Shown here piece by piece: positions 54,597 to 64,000 of a stretch of 64,000 nt of DNA; the stretch's first letter is position 1, and every line of letters begins with the position of its first letter. Below the pieces are notes generated by a model. It did not search any database. It saw only the letters and a program-made list of their open reading frames with translations, and had not been told where the DNA came from. The DNA comes from Scilla litardierei. Its lineage: Eukaryota; Streptophyta; Magnoliopsida; Asparagales; Asparagaceae. The stretch covers positions 28,429,858-28,493,857 of the forward strand of contig CM061132.1 in NCBI GenBank assembly GCA_030789695.1, in the 5' to 3' direction. The position numbers and the translations under genes are program-made.

Positions 54597-56330
54597 TTCG
54601 GATTGAATATTGCATATTTAACACCTCATTTAGCTCCATTTTTGCATATACGATGCGTATTTGGTCTCTAATACAATCGAATTTTGAATATAGTCATTTA
54701 TTAGAGCAAACTCACATTTTATGCACAAAACATCAACATACTGAGTATTTCTGCCCTTTTAGTATTTTTCATGGCTAGATCTCGATCTCACGATTCCAAC
54801 GACTATTTATTTGTATTTTTCTGAGATCTGTGTTAATTACTATGAATTTTTGAATGCAGAATACTAATTTAATGACGAAAAACGGCCGAAATACGCTGAA
54901 ATACGGCGTATATACGCCGCAGTACATACACTCCTGCTTCCCTAGGACACGTGGTGCGATCTGGAGAATTCCCGCTCAAATCGAACGGTTGCAAATGGCG
55001 AAAGACGCGGGCGAATCTCCACCGTTGATCGACAATCCAACGGCCCAGAACAAGCCGCTGCGGATTCAGAGATGGGTGAAAGGAGCGGGCGACGTGGCTT
55101 ATTGCTGAGTGTTGATGCTCGATCGGACGGACGTGGATAAGCCCAAGTAGTATTCGGAGAGGATTTGCTGAAGCAGGCGACGCGGTTCGATATGGAGCGA
55201 CGGTTAGGATTTCAAGGTGAGACGAATTCGAAGCGCGAAGCGGAGCGGGTCGAAGCAAAGCATGAAGCAGGCGAGGATCCGTATTGGGTGCCACGTGGCG
55301 CAACGAGGGCAAATCCCGCTTGTTCGAACGGCTGTAGCGTGCGCCGATCTGCGGGTTTGGAAGTTAGTGGATTCTAAGTGGGTTTTAAACCCGATAAGCC
55401 CCCAAAACCTGCAATGCCTTATATATAAGCGTATTTTAAGGTTTTGGGGGGATTTCTGGCGTATTTTGGGGTTTTGGAGACGGCTATTGAGCGTACTTTC
55501 TGGAGGAGGCTGCTGCATAAATTCTAGAGGCTATTGTTCCACAATCTAAACAAGTTTGGGTGATTATTTTGGAGATTTGGTGATAGATCCTTGAACTTTT
55601 ACTACGTATTTAGTACTTTTTCATTGTATTTTGATATTTGAACGATGTATTCATCTATGAAACTTGATTTTTCCTTCACCATGAGTGGCTAATCTCCTTG
55701 TGCTATGGTTGTGATGTAGTTAGGATTATGTAATCGTAGATCTTCATGTCTTTATCTTTATAATCATGTTAAAATTGCTTGTAACGTTGATTTCTACATC
55801 GTATTTCTTGGGTATAATTCATTGTCGATGTGATTGATGTTCTTTATGGCTAGGCCCTGATAAGTCAAGTTAGTTTATGTTCTCTAATCAGGACATATCA
55901 TTATGCTTATCGTTTAACGAAATCAAAGTTGCAAGTAATGCATATACGGCTATTTTAACTAGTTTTTATCGATTCATCTTCTGATGTCTTCATGCCTTGA
56001 CCGAGTGAAGCGTTGTGTGATATTAAAAGACATGATATTTCAGCGATTAAAAACTCCTAATGAAGTCACAACCATTGCATTTTCATCTCATTGATAACCA
56101 AACTTTTGTGACGCCGTACTTCTTTTTTAGGAGTTACTCTTTTGATACCAATCTTTAAAAATCATTTTCACCTTCATAAAGGTGGTTGCTTTCTCATCCA
56201 TACACTTTCTTTGATAGTTGAATTTGTGTTATTTCAGGTCAACTTGCCCCGTGGATACGATTCTGGTCTCTCCAGGTACTACTTGCACGATCTCCTACGC
56301 TTGGGAGTACTAGCTCACACTATTTTGAGA
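54597..56330 (+). mobile_element. 1.7-kb insertion within the repeat array (solo-LTR-like)
   Basis: The array breaks after TACTGA and resumes with TACTGA, a likely 5-6-bp TSD (this word also occurs in the array itself). The insert has no coding. The left part (TGAATATTGCATATTTAAC) and the CCATGAGTGGCTAATC and GTGGATACGATTCTGG words resemble LTRs of Athila/Tat-type gypsy elements. Clean TG...CA ends were not found, so solo LTR is inference. Confidence 0.5.
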
Positions 56331-57320
56331 TACTGAACGATTCTCCTAAACGAGCGTCAGCTGTAAGTCGAAGGAGCCACCCCTTTGCTACTTAACAACT
56401 CTCCTAAAGCGTCGTCAGCCGTAAGTCGAATGAGACACCCCTTCACCACTGAACGACTCTCCTAAATGAGCGTCAGCCGTAAGTCGAAGGGGCCAACCCT
56501 TCGCTACTGAACGACTCTCCTAAAGCGTCGTCAGTTGTAAGTCGAAGGGGCCATCCCTTCGCTACTGAACAACTCTTCTAAACGAGCGTCAGCCGTAATT
56601 TGAAGGGGCCACCCCTTCGCCACTGAACGACTCTCTTGAAACATCGTCAGCCGTAAGTCGAAGGGGCCACCCCTTCGCTACTGAACAACTCTCCTAAAGC
56701 GTCTTCAGCCATAAGTCGAAGGGGCCACCCATTCGCTACTGAATGACTCTCTTAAATCGTCGTCAGTCGTGAGAGCCACTCCGTTGTCACTGAACGAATC
56801 TCCTAAATGAGCATCAATCGTAAGTCGAAGGGACCACCCCTTTGCTACTGAACGACTCTCCTAAAGCGTCGTCAACCGTAAGTCGAAGGGGCCACCCCTT
56901 CGCCACTGAATGACTCTCATAAATGAGTGTCAGTCGTAAGTCGAAGGGGCCATCCCTTTGCCACTGAATGACTCTCCTAAATGAGTGCCAGTCGTAAGTC
57001 GAAGGGGCCACCCCTTCGCCACTGAACGACTCTCCTAAAGAAGCGCCGTCGACCGTAGGTCGAAGGGGCCACCCCTTCGCCACCGAATGACTCTCCTAAA
57101 CGAGCATCGGCCGTAAGTCGACGGGGCCACCCCTTCACTACTAAACGACTCTCCTAAAGAAGCATCGTCGGACGTAAGTCGAAGGGGCCACCCCTTCGCC
57201 ACTAAACGACTCTCCTAAATGAGCGTCTGCCGTAAGTCAAATGGGCCACCCTTCACTTCTAAACGACTCTCCCAAGATGTAGTCATTTGTAAGTCGAGGG
57301 TCCACCCCTTCGTCACCGAA
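56331..57320 (+). repeat. tandem repeat block 2, about 58 bp, about 17 units
   Basis: A continuation of block 1 with the same CGAAGGGGCCACCCCTTCG hairpin in each unit. Later units carry an extra AAGAAGCGTCG segment, so the spacing drifts toward 60-62 bp. Confidence 0.93.
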
Positions 57321-57559
57321 AGACTTCGATTCCATCAACCGGGTGTCAAGGAAATCCCTCCCTCACCATGGAACGTAGTGGTCGACTTCTAAGCATGGTT
57401 CGATGGTTCATCCTCGATCATCCTGATGTAGCACCCAACCCATCGAAAAGGGCCATCAGGCATTACGACCACCCCATGACGTAAGCGATAACAAACGAAG
57501 AGATGTAAACGAAGAGATGCAATGATAAACAAGGATATACATGCCAATTCTCCTGGCAC

Positions 57560-59700
57560 TTCCTATTGCAAAAAATTGTTTTTATTTACATTTACACCCC
57601 ATATACCTTCAAAAATTTCTAAAGGCGGGCATAAACAATAGCGCCGAGATCCTACAGCGGCTGGTAAGGCCCATTGATCTCCATCCAATATGACAGCGGA
57701 CTCTGGGTTCCCTGTAGCGTCCTTTCCTGCTTTGTCGCCGGCCATGGTGGCAGCCTCTTCAACGGGAGCTGCCTCCTTTGTGCATCGGCTCGACTTGTCA
57801 TCGCCTTGGATCTATTCATCCTCACTGAGGTCCGAAAATATCACCAGGATCTTGTCAATCTCAACGGAGAGGTTAGGGAATCGGCTCTTCATCTCCAGTC
57901 GACATTGCTCGTTTCCTTCCTTGTATAGCTCATCGAAGTCAGGAAACGTGTCCTTGAACTCTTGAACTGCCCTTTTCGCTATGACCTTGGCTTTGACCCT
58001 CTCCTCCAGCAGAGCATCATCTGCTCACTTTCTCAAGGCAGTTTGTTCAGCCTCCCTCCTACGAGACTCGTGTAACTCATTCTCGAGTTTCTGAAGGCAA
58101 TTTAATCTCGTCTCACAGAGAAGGCTGAGTCTAATCAGCTCAACTTGAGATCTCTCCACGCCTGACCTAATGGCCTCCAGGGTGACCCCATGATTGGTCA
58201 CCTCCAGAGCACGATGACGCAACGTCGCGGTGGCCACAAGAGCATGCACACAACACTCGTTGGTAAACTTACGTGCTGATATCAGCGTCGAGATAGGCTG
58301 GAGCAATAATTACCTGGATGCTGGCGTGGACGGCTATCAACGCAAGTCGCTCACAATCGTCCCTTTCCATGAAAGCCATGTCCTATGGAAGGGTCGCATT
58401 CTCAGTGATACGGGAGGCGGTCCCGCAATCAAGAAGAGCAGAATCTCCACACCTCAACGGAAATTCCACCCGGACGAGCTCCTCCTCCAAGCAGTCGAAT
58501 GGGGCCTGAGGAGATCGGCGCTCCAGCAAAATCGACCTATATTCGTCGGGGATGTCCTCAGACACCCCTACAGGAGGGAACATACCCCCCAAGGCCAGTA
58601 GTCCTTATGCACGAGAAGCTCCGGTGTGATCTGAGTCCTCATCGGTTCTTCCACGTGAAGAGTATCCCTCCCTGGTCGAGAGACCTGCTCCACGGATGAA
58701 TTCGACCCAGAAAACTCCAAGTCACTGAGAACAAGTCGCCGCCTCTTTTTAGCCCTCCAAAGATACAAATTCAATTTCGAAGGCAGACTTTTCCTTCTTC
58801 TTCTTCTTAGGGCGGGCCGCCTGAGCTTCCCTCTCAACAACGATGGGTCGATCCTCCGAATGTGGGGCCATCCTTTCTACCCCAGTCGGTGCTCGAGGAG
58901 ACAACATACTCACCTCCACCTCTTTGATGGACACCTCGATCGCCTCCCTCAGTGCAGGGTCCACCTGGTAGTCCACACCGGCCATGCCTACAGGAGAAAC
59001 AAACGAATTAAGTCGAAGAACGAAGGTCGAGCAATTGGCGGGCATAGTCAAACCAACCTTTCGTCCACATGGTCCGATACAGCACATCATCATACCACAG
59101 CAGCTTAACCGACCTCATATCCTCGGACAGGCTCATCAATGTGTCGGCGGCTTTCTTCTCCTCACTAGCCAGCGGCTTATCCTCGGCGGGGGCCAAGTCG
59201 GGGGCACCCCAACCGATGTAGAAACTTGCCTCCCCTTGAAAGACCACAAACACAAACTCGTCTTTCTACTTGGGACTGGAGGAAGAAAGTTCCTCGAGTA
59301 GCTTCCTGCCTCGACGAGCTGTTACAATATACCAGCCTGGAGTCTTAAGGGGAGGGATCGAGAAAAAGTAATTAAACAACCTCAGAGACGGCTCAATCCC
59401 TTTCACCATGCACAGATCTATGAAGCCCATCATCATGCCAATGGCATTCTGCATCAACTGGCAGAGAGAGATGTTCAGGTTACACAGGATGTACCACACG
59501 AAGGGTGCATGGGGAATCAAAGACCTCATTTGAAGGCTCTGACATATACCCCCACTTCCCGATCGCCGGGACGATGGACCCTCTCGTCCCTCCTAGGCAC
59601 CTAGGTTTGGTAATCAAGACGAAGGTAACGCCTCTGAAGCTCGAAAATCTAGCCAGCCTTGACATTGGCCCTCAGATTTGCGAGCAAACCAGGCTCCATA
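57560..59700 (-). pseudogene. antisense coding trace of element G
   Basis: Fragments on the minus strand, from about 59665 down, read FSSFRGVTFVLITKPRCLGG, then CLQNAIGMMMGFIDLC-like and GIEPSLRLFNYFFSIPPLKTPGWYIVTARRG. VFQGEASFYIGWGAPDLAPAEDKP follows, then VDYQVDPALREAIEVSIKEVEV. The last part is a coiled-coil-like LNCLQKLENELHESRRREAEQTALRK (58025-58110). The order resembles the antisense ORF of Tat elements, often annotated as a putative gypsy-type transposon protein. Broken by stops, so a pseudogene; the function is unknown. An unrelated captured host fragment is possible. Confidence 0.5.
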
Positions 59701-60070
59701 ACGCCTTCCTTGTTCTTCTGCATGACCATAACCGAACCCCTTTTAGAGGCAGGGATGGAAGACAAAGCCATTGCTTTCGAGAGAAGGAAAATCTGAATCG
59801 AGAAAATGAGGCAATACTTCCACATTCTATTGCTGGAATCATCCTAAATGGGTGAGGCGACAACCGCATGATGGTACACGTGTCGAAGATCCAAGGGCTC
59901 AGAGTGTCTTGGATTTCCAACCTGACAAATCATCCGAATCATCGAGGCGGGTGTTTTGGCGCCTGGAACTCAAGTTCTATTTTCTCGACTGCCAAGCCCC
60001 ATTTATGCGATGTAACATTGCTTGACTTCAACGGGTAGACCCCTCAAGGTCATGCGACGGGGGCCATTAC

Positions 60071-60805
60071 TGAATCATTGGGCCAGTACTCGAGATAACT
60101 CGATCGAAGGATAACTAAGGTCCACAGGGCCCACAAGAGAAGCCCGACACCGACTCAGTCAAAGCCCATTGGCCAGTCGACCATTGCATTCACCTCGTTC
60201 GAACGTGGAATCAAAGGCGGGCTCGTAAATCACAGGAACATGCACAACATTTACTCCTAATAAAAGGGAAAGATCGTGGCCCCATTATGGGGGGCCATTA
60301 TCTCTCCAACGTCTCCAAAGGGACACTGAACGCCTATAAATACAAGGATGGGTCCCATCTCCAAGGTACGAGGTCTAAGACATAGAATTATACTTTCTCA
60401 GCTTGTATTTCTTATACTACAGAGCTTGCGTTGCCAGTACTGAGACGAACCTCCGTGGGTCGATCTCAACTGCACCAAGCTCCCTCTCTTCTTTAAGTTC
60501 CATACTAACTTAAGTATCAGAGGAGATTTGGGTCAAAACCCAGATCCGACCCCCCCAACGTCTCCATGTGGTGCAGATCGACGGTCATCATCCAGCATCG
60601 AGGGTCGTCATCGAGCTCCCCAGCCTCGAATGATCGACACATCTTCTGCTTGAAGGTCGATCGAGCACCGCATCATCATCAACTACCATCACCCGATGCA
60701 GGGTCTTCCAACCAAGGTCCCACTTCATCTGCCGACGAGGCTCCGACTCAGTATCTAAAGTCTACGTCAGCTTGACAACTGTCTCGGTCAATTTTGGCAT
60801 TAACA
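60071..60805 (+). repeat. 3' LTR of element G (735 bp)
   Basis: It starts TGAATCATTGGG; the first TGT of the LTR seems lost. It has TATAAATA at 60335-60342 and ends TTAACA. It lacks the 0.54-kb segment present in the 5' LTR. Confidence 0.87.
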
Positions 60806-60810
60806 GTAAC

Positions 60811-61126
60811 CCTCCAATTTTTTATGTATGATGTATTATACTATGTATATGTATTTTTCTATGTTTTTGAGATTATTTCCGTGCTTTTTGTGTATTTTGT
60901 TTTTTTAGCATTTTTTGTATTTTATTAGTTTGCATTTTTTTTGTATTTGTATTTTTGTTTTTTGTGTATTGGCTAGCAATTTTATTTTTGGAAATTTATG
61001 TATTTTTGGGTATTTCTATTTTTGACATTTTCCATGATTTTTGCAATTAATAAATAAATCCATTTATATATATTTAAAATTATTTCCAAATAAAAATGCA
61101 TTTTATACATTTCAAATAAACATTAA
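60811..61126. other. AT-rich flank between elements G and F
   Basis: T-rich, low-complexity TTTTTGTATTTT sequence with no ORF or terminus recognised. Confidence 0.5.
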
Positions 61127-61687
61127 TGTTATGAATGGGCTTTTGTATGCTCATATATCGCCCATGTAGGGCTAGGGTATCCACCACCATGTAACCCATT
61201 TACTATAAATACAAGGCTACGGGCTCAGTAACCGCTTCACATCACGTTATCAGCACGATCCAATCAACTGAGAGATTTTGCAACAATCTTTGGCTGACGA
61301 AGTATAATTCGTCAGATCTACTGTAGGCGGATCTACCATAGGCAGATCAGCCGTCGATAGATCTGAAGAACAGATATAGAGGTAATAAATCAAAGCTTGA
61401 TCTAAACCTATTTTTCTTCAAGAATACGTTTACATCTGCAATTTTATGGACTAAAAATCGATGTTTTTACGATAAAAATCAAATTTTTATGACAAAAAAC
61501 ATTGATTACAAAGATAATAATTGATTTTTTACAATAAAAACCAAATTTTTCTTTGAAAATGGAAGATATTTGTCAATTTAGATGGGTTTTCGCTGCCCCG
61601 AAGGCTGCAACCCCCCAACACGTAAGCAAAAAAAGCTCATTCATAAAAGTTTTGCTTTTTTCCATTGAAATCATTAATGATAGCATT
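61127..61687 (+). mobile_element. element F: 5' end of a short-LTR copia element
   Basis: A 118-bp LTR (61127-61244, TGTTATGAATGGG...CACATCA) with ACTATAAATACAAGG near 61202 is followed by CGTTATCAGCACGATCC. That motif is nearly identical to the primer-site region of element A. The following leader holds AGATATAGAGG, as in A. Element E interrupts it at 61688, and no gag is readable before that point. Confidence 0.6.
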
Positions 61688-63641
61688 TGTAATGCCCTAC
61701 GTAGCTATTGCACAAGTACTAGAGGGGGGGTGAATAGTACTTTAAAATAAAGGTTATTTAGTACTGACCCCCTGTGTTTTCTCCAAAATTAGTAGTACCA
61801 CCCTATGGTTTCAATAATTAGTAAGACCCCCCTCCACAATTAGTATCACCCCCCAGGGTTTCTCAAAAATTAGTATCACCCCCCTATGGCAGGGGGGTCT
61901 TACTAATTATTGAAACCATAGGGGGGTACTACTAATTTCCGAGAAAACACAGGGGGTCAGTACTAAATAACCCTTAAAATAATTAAGAAGATAATTCCTA
62001 ATTATCTTGCAAACTCAACCAACAATGCGAAAATGTAAATATTGACAACAAAGAAATGCAATCGCAAACAGACGATATAACGGGTTCGGATCCACCCAAG
62101 TCTCCCCGACTTGTTCCCGGTGATCCTACGTCCCAAACACCCGGATCCCCTCCGGATACTTGAGTAAGAAATCTCTAACTCAAATTTGCACTATGAAATA
62201 CTTGTAGAAAACCTTTACAAGATCAAATCATATACAAATGAAATGTGACTCCCACAAACCGGGATCACACACAAACTCTCACAACCGAGAGTAAAACTGC
62301 AATATTCAAAGTTAAATGAAATACGAACTTACCAACAAAATCCTATGCCTTGAGTATAACTTACGATTTAGGGCAAAGAGGATTTTGGGGAAGATGACGG
62401 CACCAAACCCTAGCTCCAAGATGTTGACCAGCAATGGAGGCCTAGGAAGATGTTGGTGACCTTGGATCAAGCTCTTGGCTTGAATGGCTCACAATCAATG
62501 TGAATCTCTCTTTGGAAATAAGAGTGAGAGAGAGATTCTTGAGAAATGAATGAGCTTGGAAATGAGAATTAATGCTTCTCTTTGATTCTCTAAACTTCAA
62601 TAAATATCAGCCTTGAATGCTATGAAAGTAGCCCTTCAAGTATATATAGGATAAATGAAAGAGAGAGCAAAATTCGTGGCATTTAATGCTCCAACGGCTC
62701 TATTCTGAAGCAGACTAGTCGGTCAAAGAAGGATCACTGACCGACTAGTTTATCAACTAGTCGGTCGGTGATTCAACATGAACCGACTAACTGAAGAACA
62801 GCCAAAAAGGAAAGTTCAGAAGATATAGAACTAGTCGGTCTAAGAAGACTTGCCGACCGACTAGTTTCACAACTAGTCGGTCGGTGAGTGTTCTTTGACC
62901 GACTAAGAGTCGAAACTGATAGGCTGAAATCAAGTAGCACTAGTTGGTCTGAGAACAAGTTTCAACCGACTAGTTTCTCAACTAGTCGGTCGATGGTTGT
63001 GCTTAGACCGACTAACGATAAACAGTAGCTCAGGCTGAAAAACTGTACACACAACTAGTCGGTCTAAGAAGGATTCCTAACCGACTAGTTTGACAACTAG
63101 TCGATCGGTGAACCTTCTTGGACCGACTAACTGTAAACAATAAAGAGCTGAATTTGAACAAGGCATTCTAGTCGGTTCAAGAAGCATTGCCGACCGACTA
63201 GATTGCCATCTAGTCGGTTGGTTCTTCTTCTTGAACCAACTAACATGCACAAAAAGCCGCGATAAGAAGCGTTAAGCTTCGGGAAAGATTCTATGGGCTT
63301 CTAATAAGATCCTAGCTCTAAGATATGAGCGTTATGAAGATTAAAACGTAAGACCTACTCAAGGCTTAACAATCTGCGAAACGAAGCTAGAAGACTATAA
63401 ATAAACCTTGACGAACCGTCTTCAAATGCTTCGATTCGAATCTCTTGACTTCAATAAAGGTCATTGAGCTTCAACGAAGCTTCAAGCACACGATCACGCG
63501 CTTTGAGAATTCTCGAGATGTCGCTTTTGATGTTCATAGAATTTTGGCGACGATCTCCATAACTGCGCTCACAAAGAGTTAGTTCACGATATTTATGTTT
63601 GTTCATCATCAAAACCAAATCCGGGGAATCAATACTCAACA
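61688..63641 (-). repeat. element E: 3' LTR of a second Sirevirus-like element (1954 bp)
   Basis: The minus strand starts TGTTGAGTATTGATTCCCC at 63641 and ends GGGCATTACA at 61688. Near the end it has CACTAGAGGGGGG-like GTACTAGAGGGGGGGTGAATAG, the same motif as the end of the B LTR. A TATATA box is near 62640. Between 62700 and 63245 are about 12 copies of CTAGTCGGTC and its complement GACCGACTAG, often joined as the palindrome ACCGACTAGTCGGT. A small MITE is inserted near its 3' end. Confidence 0.78.
61751..61973. mobile_element. foldback MITE, 223 bp, 9-bp TSD TTAAAATAA
   Basis: Arms start (A/G)GGTTATTTAGTACTGACCCC and remain complementary for about 85 bp, through GTTTTCTC and TTAGTAGTACC(A/C)CCCTATGGT. 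TTAAAATAA flanks it at 61742-61750 and 61974-61982. Nine bases suggest a Mutator-type MITE. It has no coding. Confidence 0.85.
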
Positions 63642-64000
63642 TTCTCCCCCTTTTTGGTGATGACAAACCAACATAAATAATAATCAATAATAATGGTTCA
63701 AATGAAATTTACTTACTCCCCCTGCATTGATGACACGTTAATTCCATATTAAATAATAATCATATGCATCAAGCAGACGAGGAAAGTATAAAATGTGAAT
63801 CAAATTATTGAAATATAGGACTTGAAATCCATTTTTATATCTTAACTCCCCCTGAATCTAACATATCAAATTAGATTCACGGTCAAGGTTGTAAAAAACG
63901 CTAGGCGCTAGGCGTTCGGATTGCTAGCGCCTAGCACCCAGAGCATTAATCGGGGATTAATCGGGGATTAATCGGCCTAGGCGGATTTGCATTTTTTAAT
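63642..64000 (-). mobile_element. element E interior, truncated by window edge
   Basis: On the minus strand, GGGGGAG purine tracts lie next to the LTR (63644-63650) and again near 63717 and 63846. This is the multiple-PPT pattern of Sireviruses. From about 63895 a different sequence with GCTAGGCGCTAGGCG and repeated ATTAATCGGGG begins; it may be another inserted element cut by the edge. Confidence 0.6.

Larger units (their letters stand above)
50735..60805 (+). mobile_element. element G: Tat-like Ty3-gypsy, non-autonomous, TSD GTAAC
   Basis: The LTRs (50735-52002 and 60071-60805) end TTAACA. GTAAC flanks both sides (50730-50734 and 60806-60810). After the 5' LTR, TTTGTCACTGTCTGTGGGAA is a degenerate form of the TGGCGCCGTCTGTGGGAA-type site common in Tat elements. 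A broken gag follows. Two blocks of a 58-bp tandem repeat and an antisense coding trace then occupy the space where pol would lie. No protease, RT or integrase was found. A GGGGGCC purine tract precedes the 3' LTR. Tandem repeats and antisense ORFs are known Tat traits. Confidence 0.85.

Noticed and set aside
56814..57083. Periodic minus-strand ORF over the 58-bp repeat
   Set aside because: The peptide simply repeats with the array and is broken by unit-length changes.
53846..57320. CRISPR-like array of 58-bp repeats
   Set aside because: There are no unique spacers. Whole units are tandem and diverged, inside a plant LTR element.

Overview
This is a nuclear window from a flowering plant with an intron-rich, retrotransposon-dense genome. 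The evidence is a split gene with GT-AG introns, Ty1-copia, Sirevirus, Ty3-gypsy/Tat and hAT elements, MITEs, and AT-rich DNA between them. I cannot name the species. Only one host gene is visible. It lies on the minus strand and runs from a start codon at 28058 down past the left edge.

Region 1-28150 is the host gene. Five exons are supported (27645-28058, 17525-17962, 1663-2033, 1378-1575, 1073-1273). They encode a Gln/Pro/His-rich protein with two conserved-looking Trp-containing blocks. The first two introns, about 9.7 and 15.5 kb, are packed with mobile DNA. Intron 2 holds a TAA-flanked Tourist-like MITE (3854-4515), a solo LTR (6020-12369) with a hAT transposon nested inside it (6634-9816), and a gag-only LTR element (13942-16568). 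Intron 1 holds a dimeric tandem-repeat tract with hairpin cores (19860-21720), a decayed copia element, a near-perfect foldback (25271-25438) and a small Mutator-like element with GC-rich cargo (25975-26764).

Region 28664-50385 is a three-level nest. Element A is a decayed copia element on the minus strand with very short LTRs. Its pol was split by element B (31083-45741, plus strand), a Sirevirus-like element with an intact gag and no pol. The 5' LTR of B was split in turn by element C (32092-40069, minus strand), a young copia element that still encodes gag, protease, integrase, reverse transcriptase and RNase H. I can see only a one-base frameshift and a late nonsense codon in C. By-eye LTR divergence (C under 1%, B about 2.5-3%, A more) agrees with the nesting order.

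Region 50735-60805 is element G, a Ty3-gypsy Tat-like element with a perfect 5-bp target duplication. It has a broken gag, no visible pol, two blocks of a roughly 58-bp hairpin-forming tandem repeat (split by a 1.7-kb insertion), and a decayed antisense coding region. Region 61127-64000 is the start of another short-LTR copia element (F). It is interrupted by the 3' LTR and edge of a second Sirevirus-like element (E) that carries a 9-bp-TSD MITE.

The boundaries of most elements rest on target duplications and TG...CA termini read directly from the sequence. Family and lineage names come from recognised protein motifs and are inference where stated.
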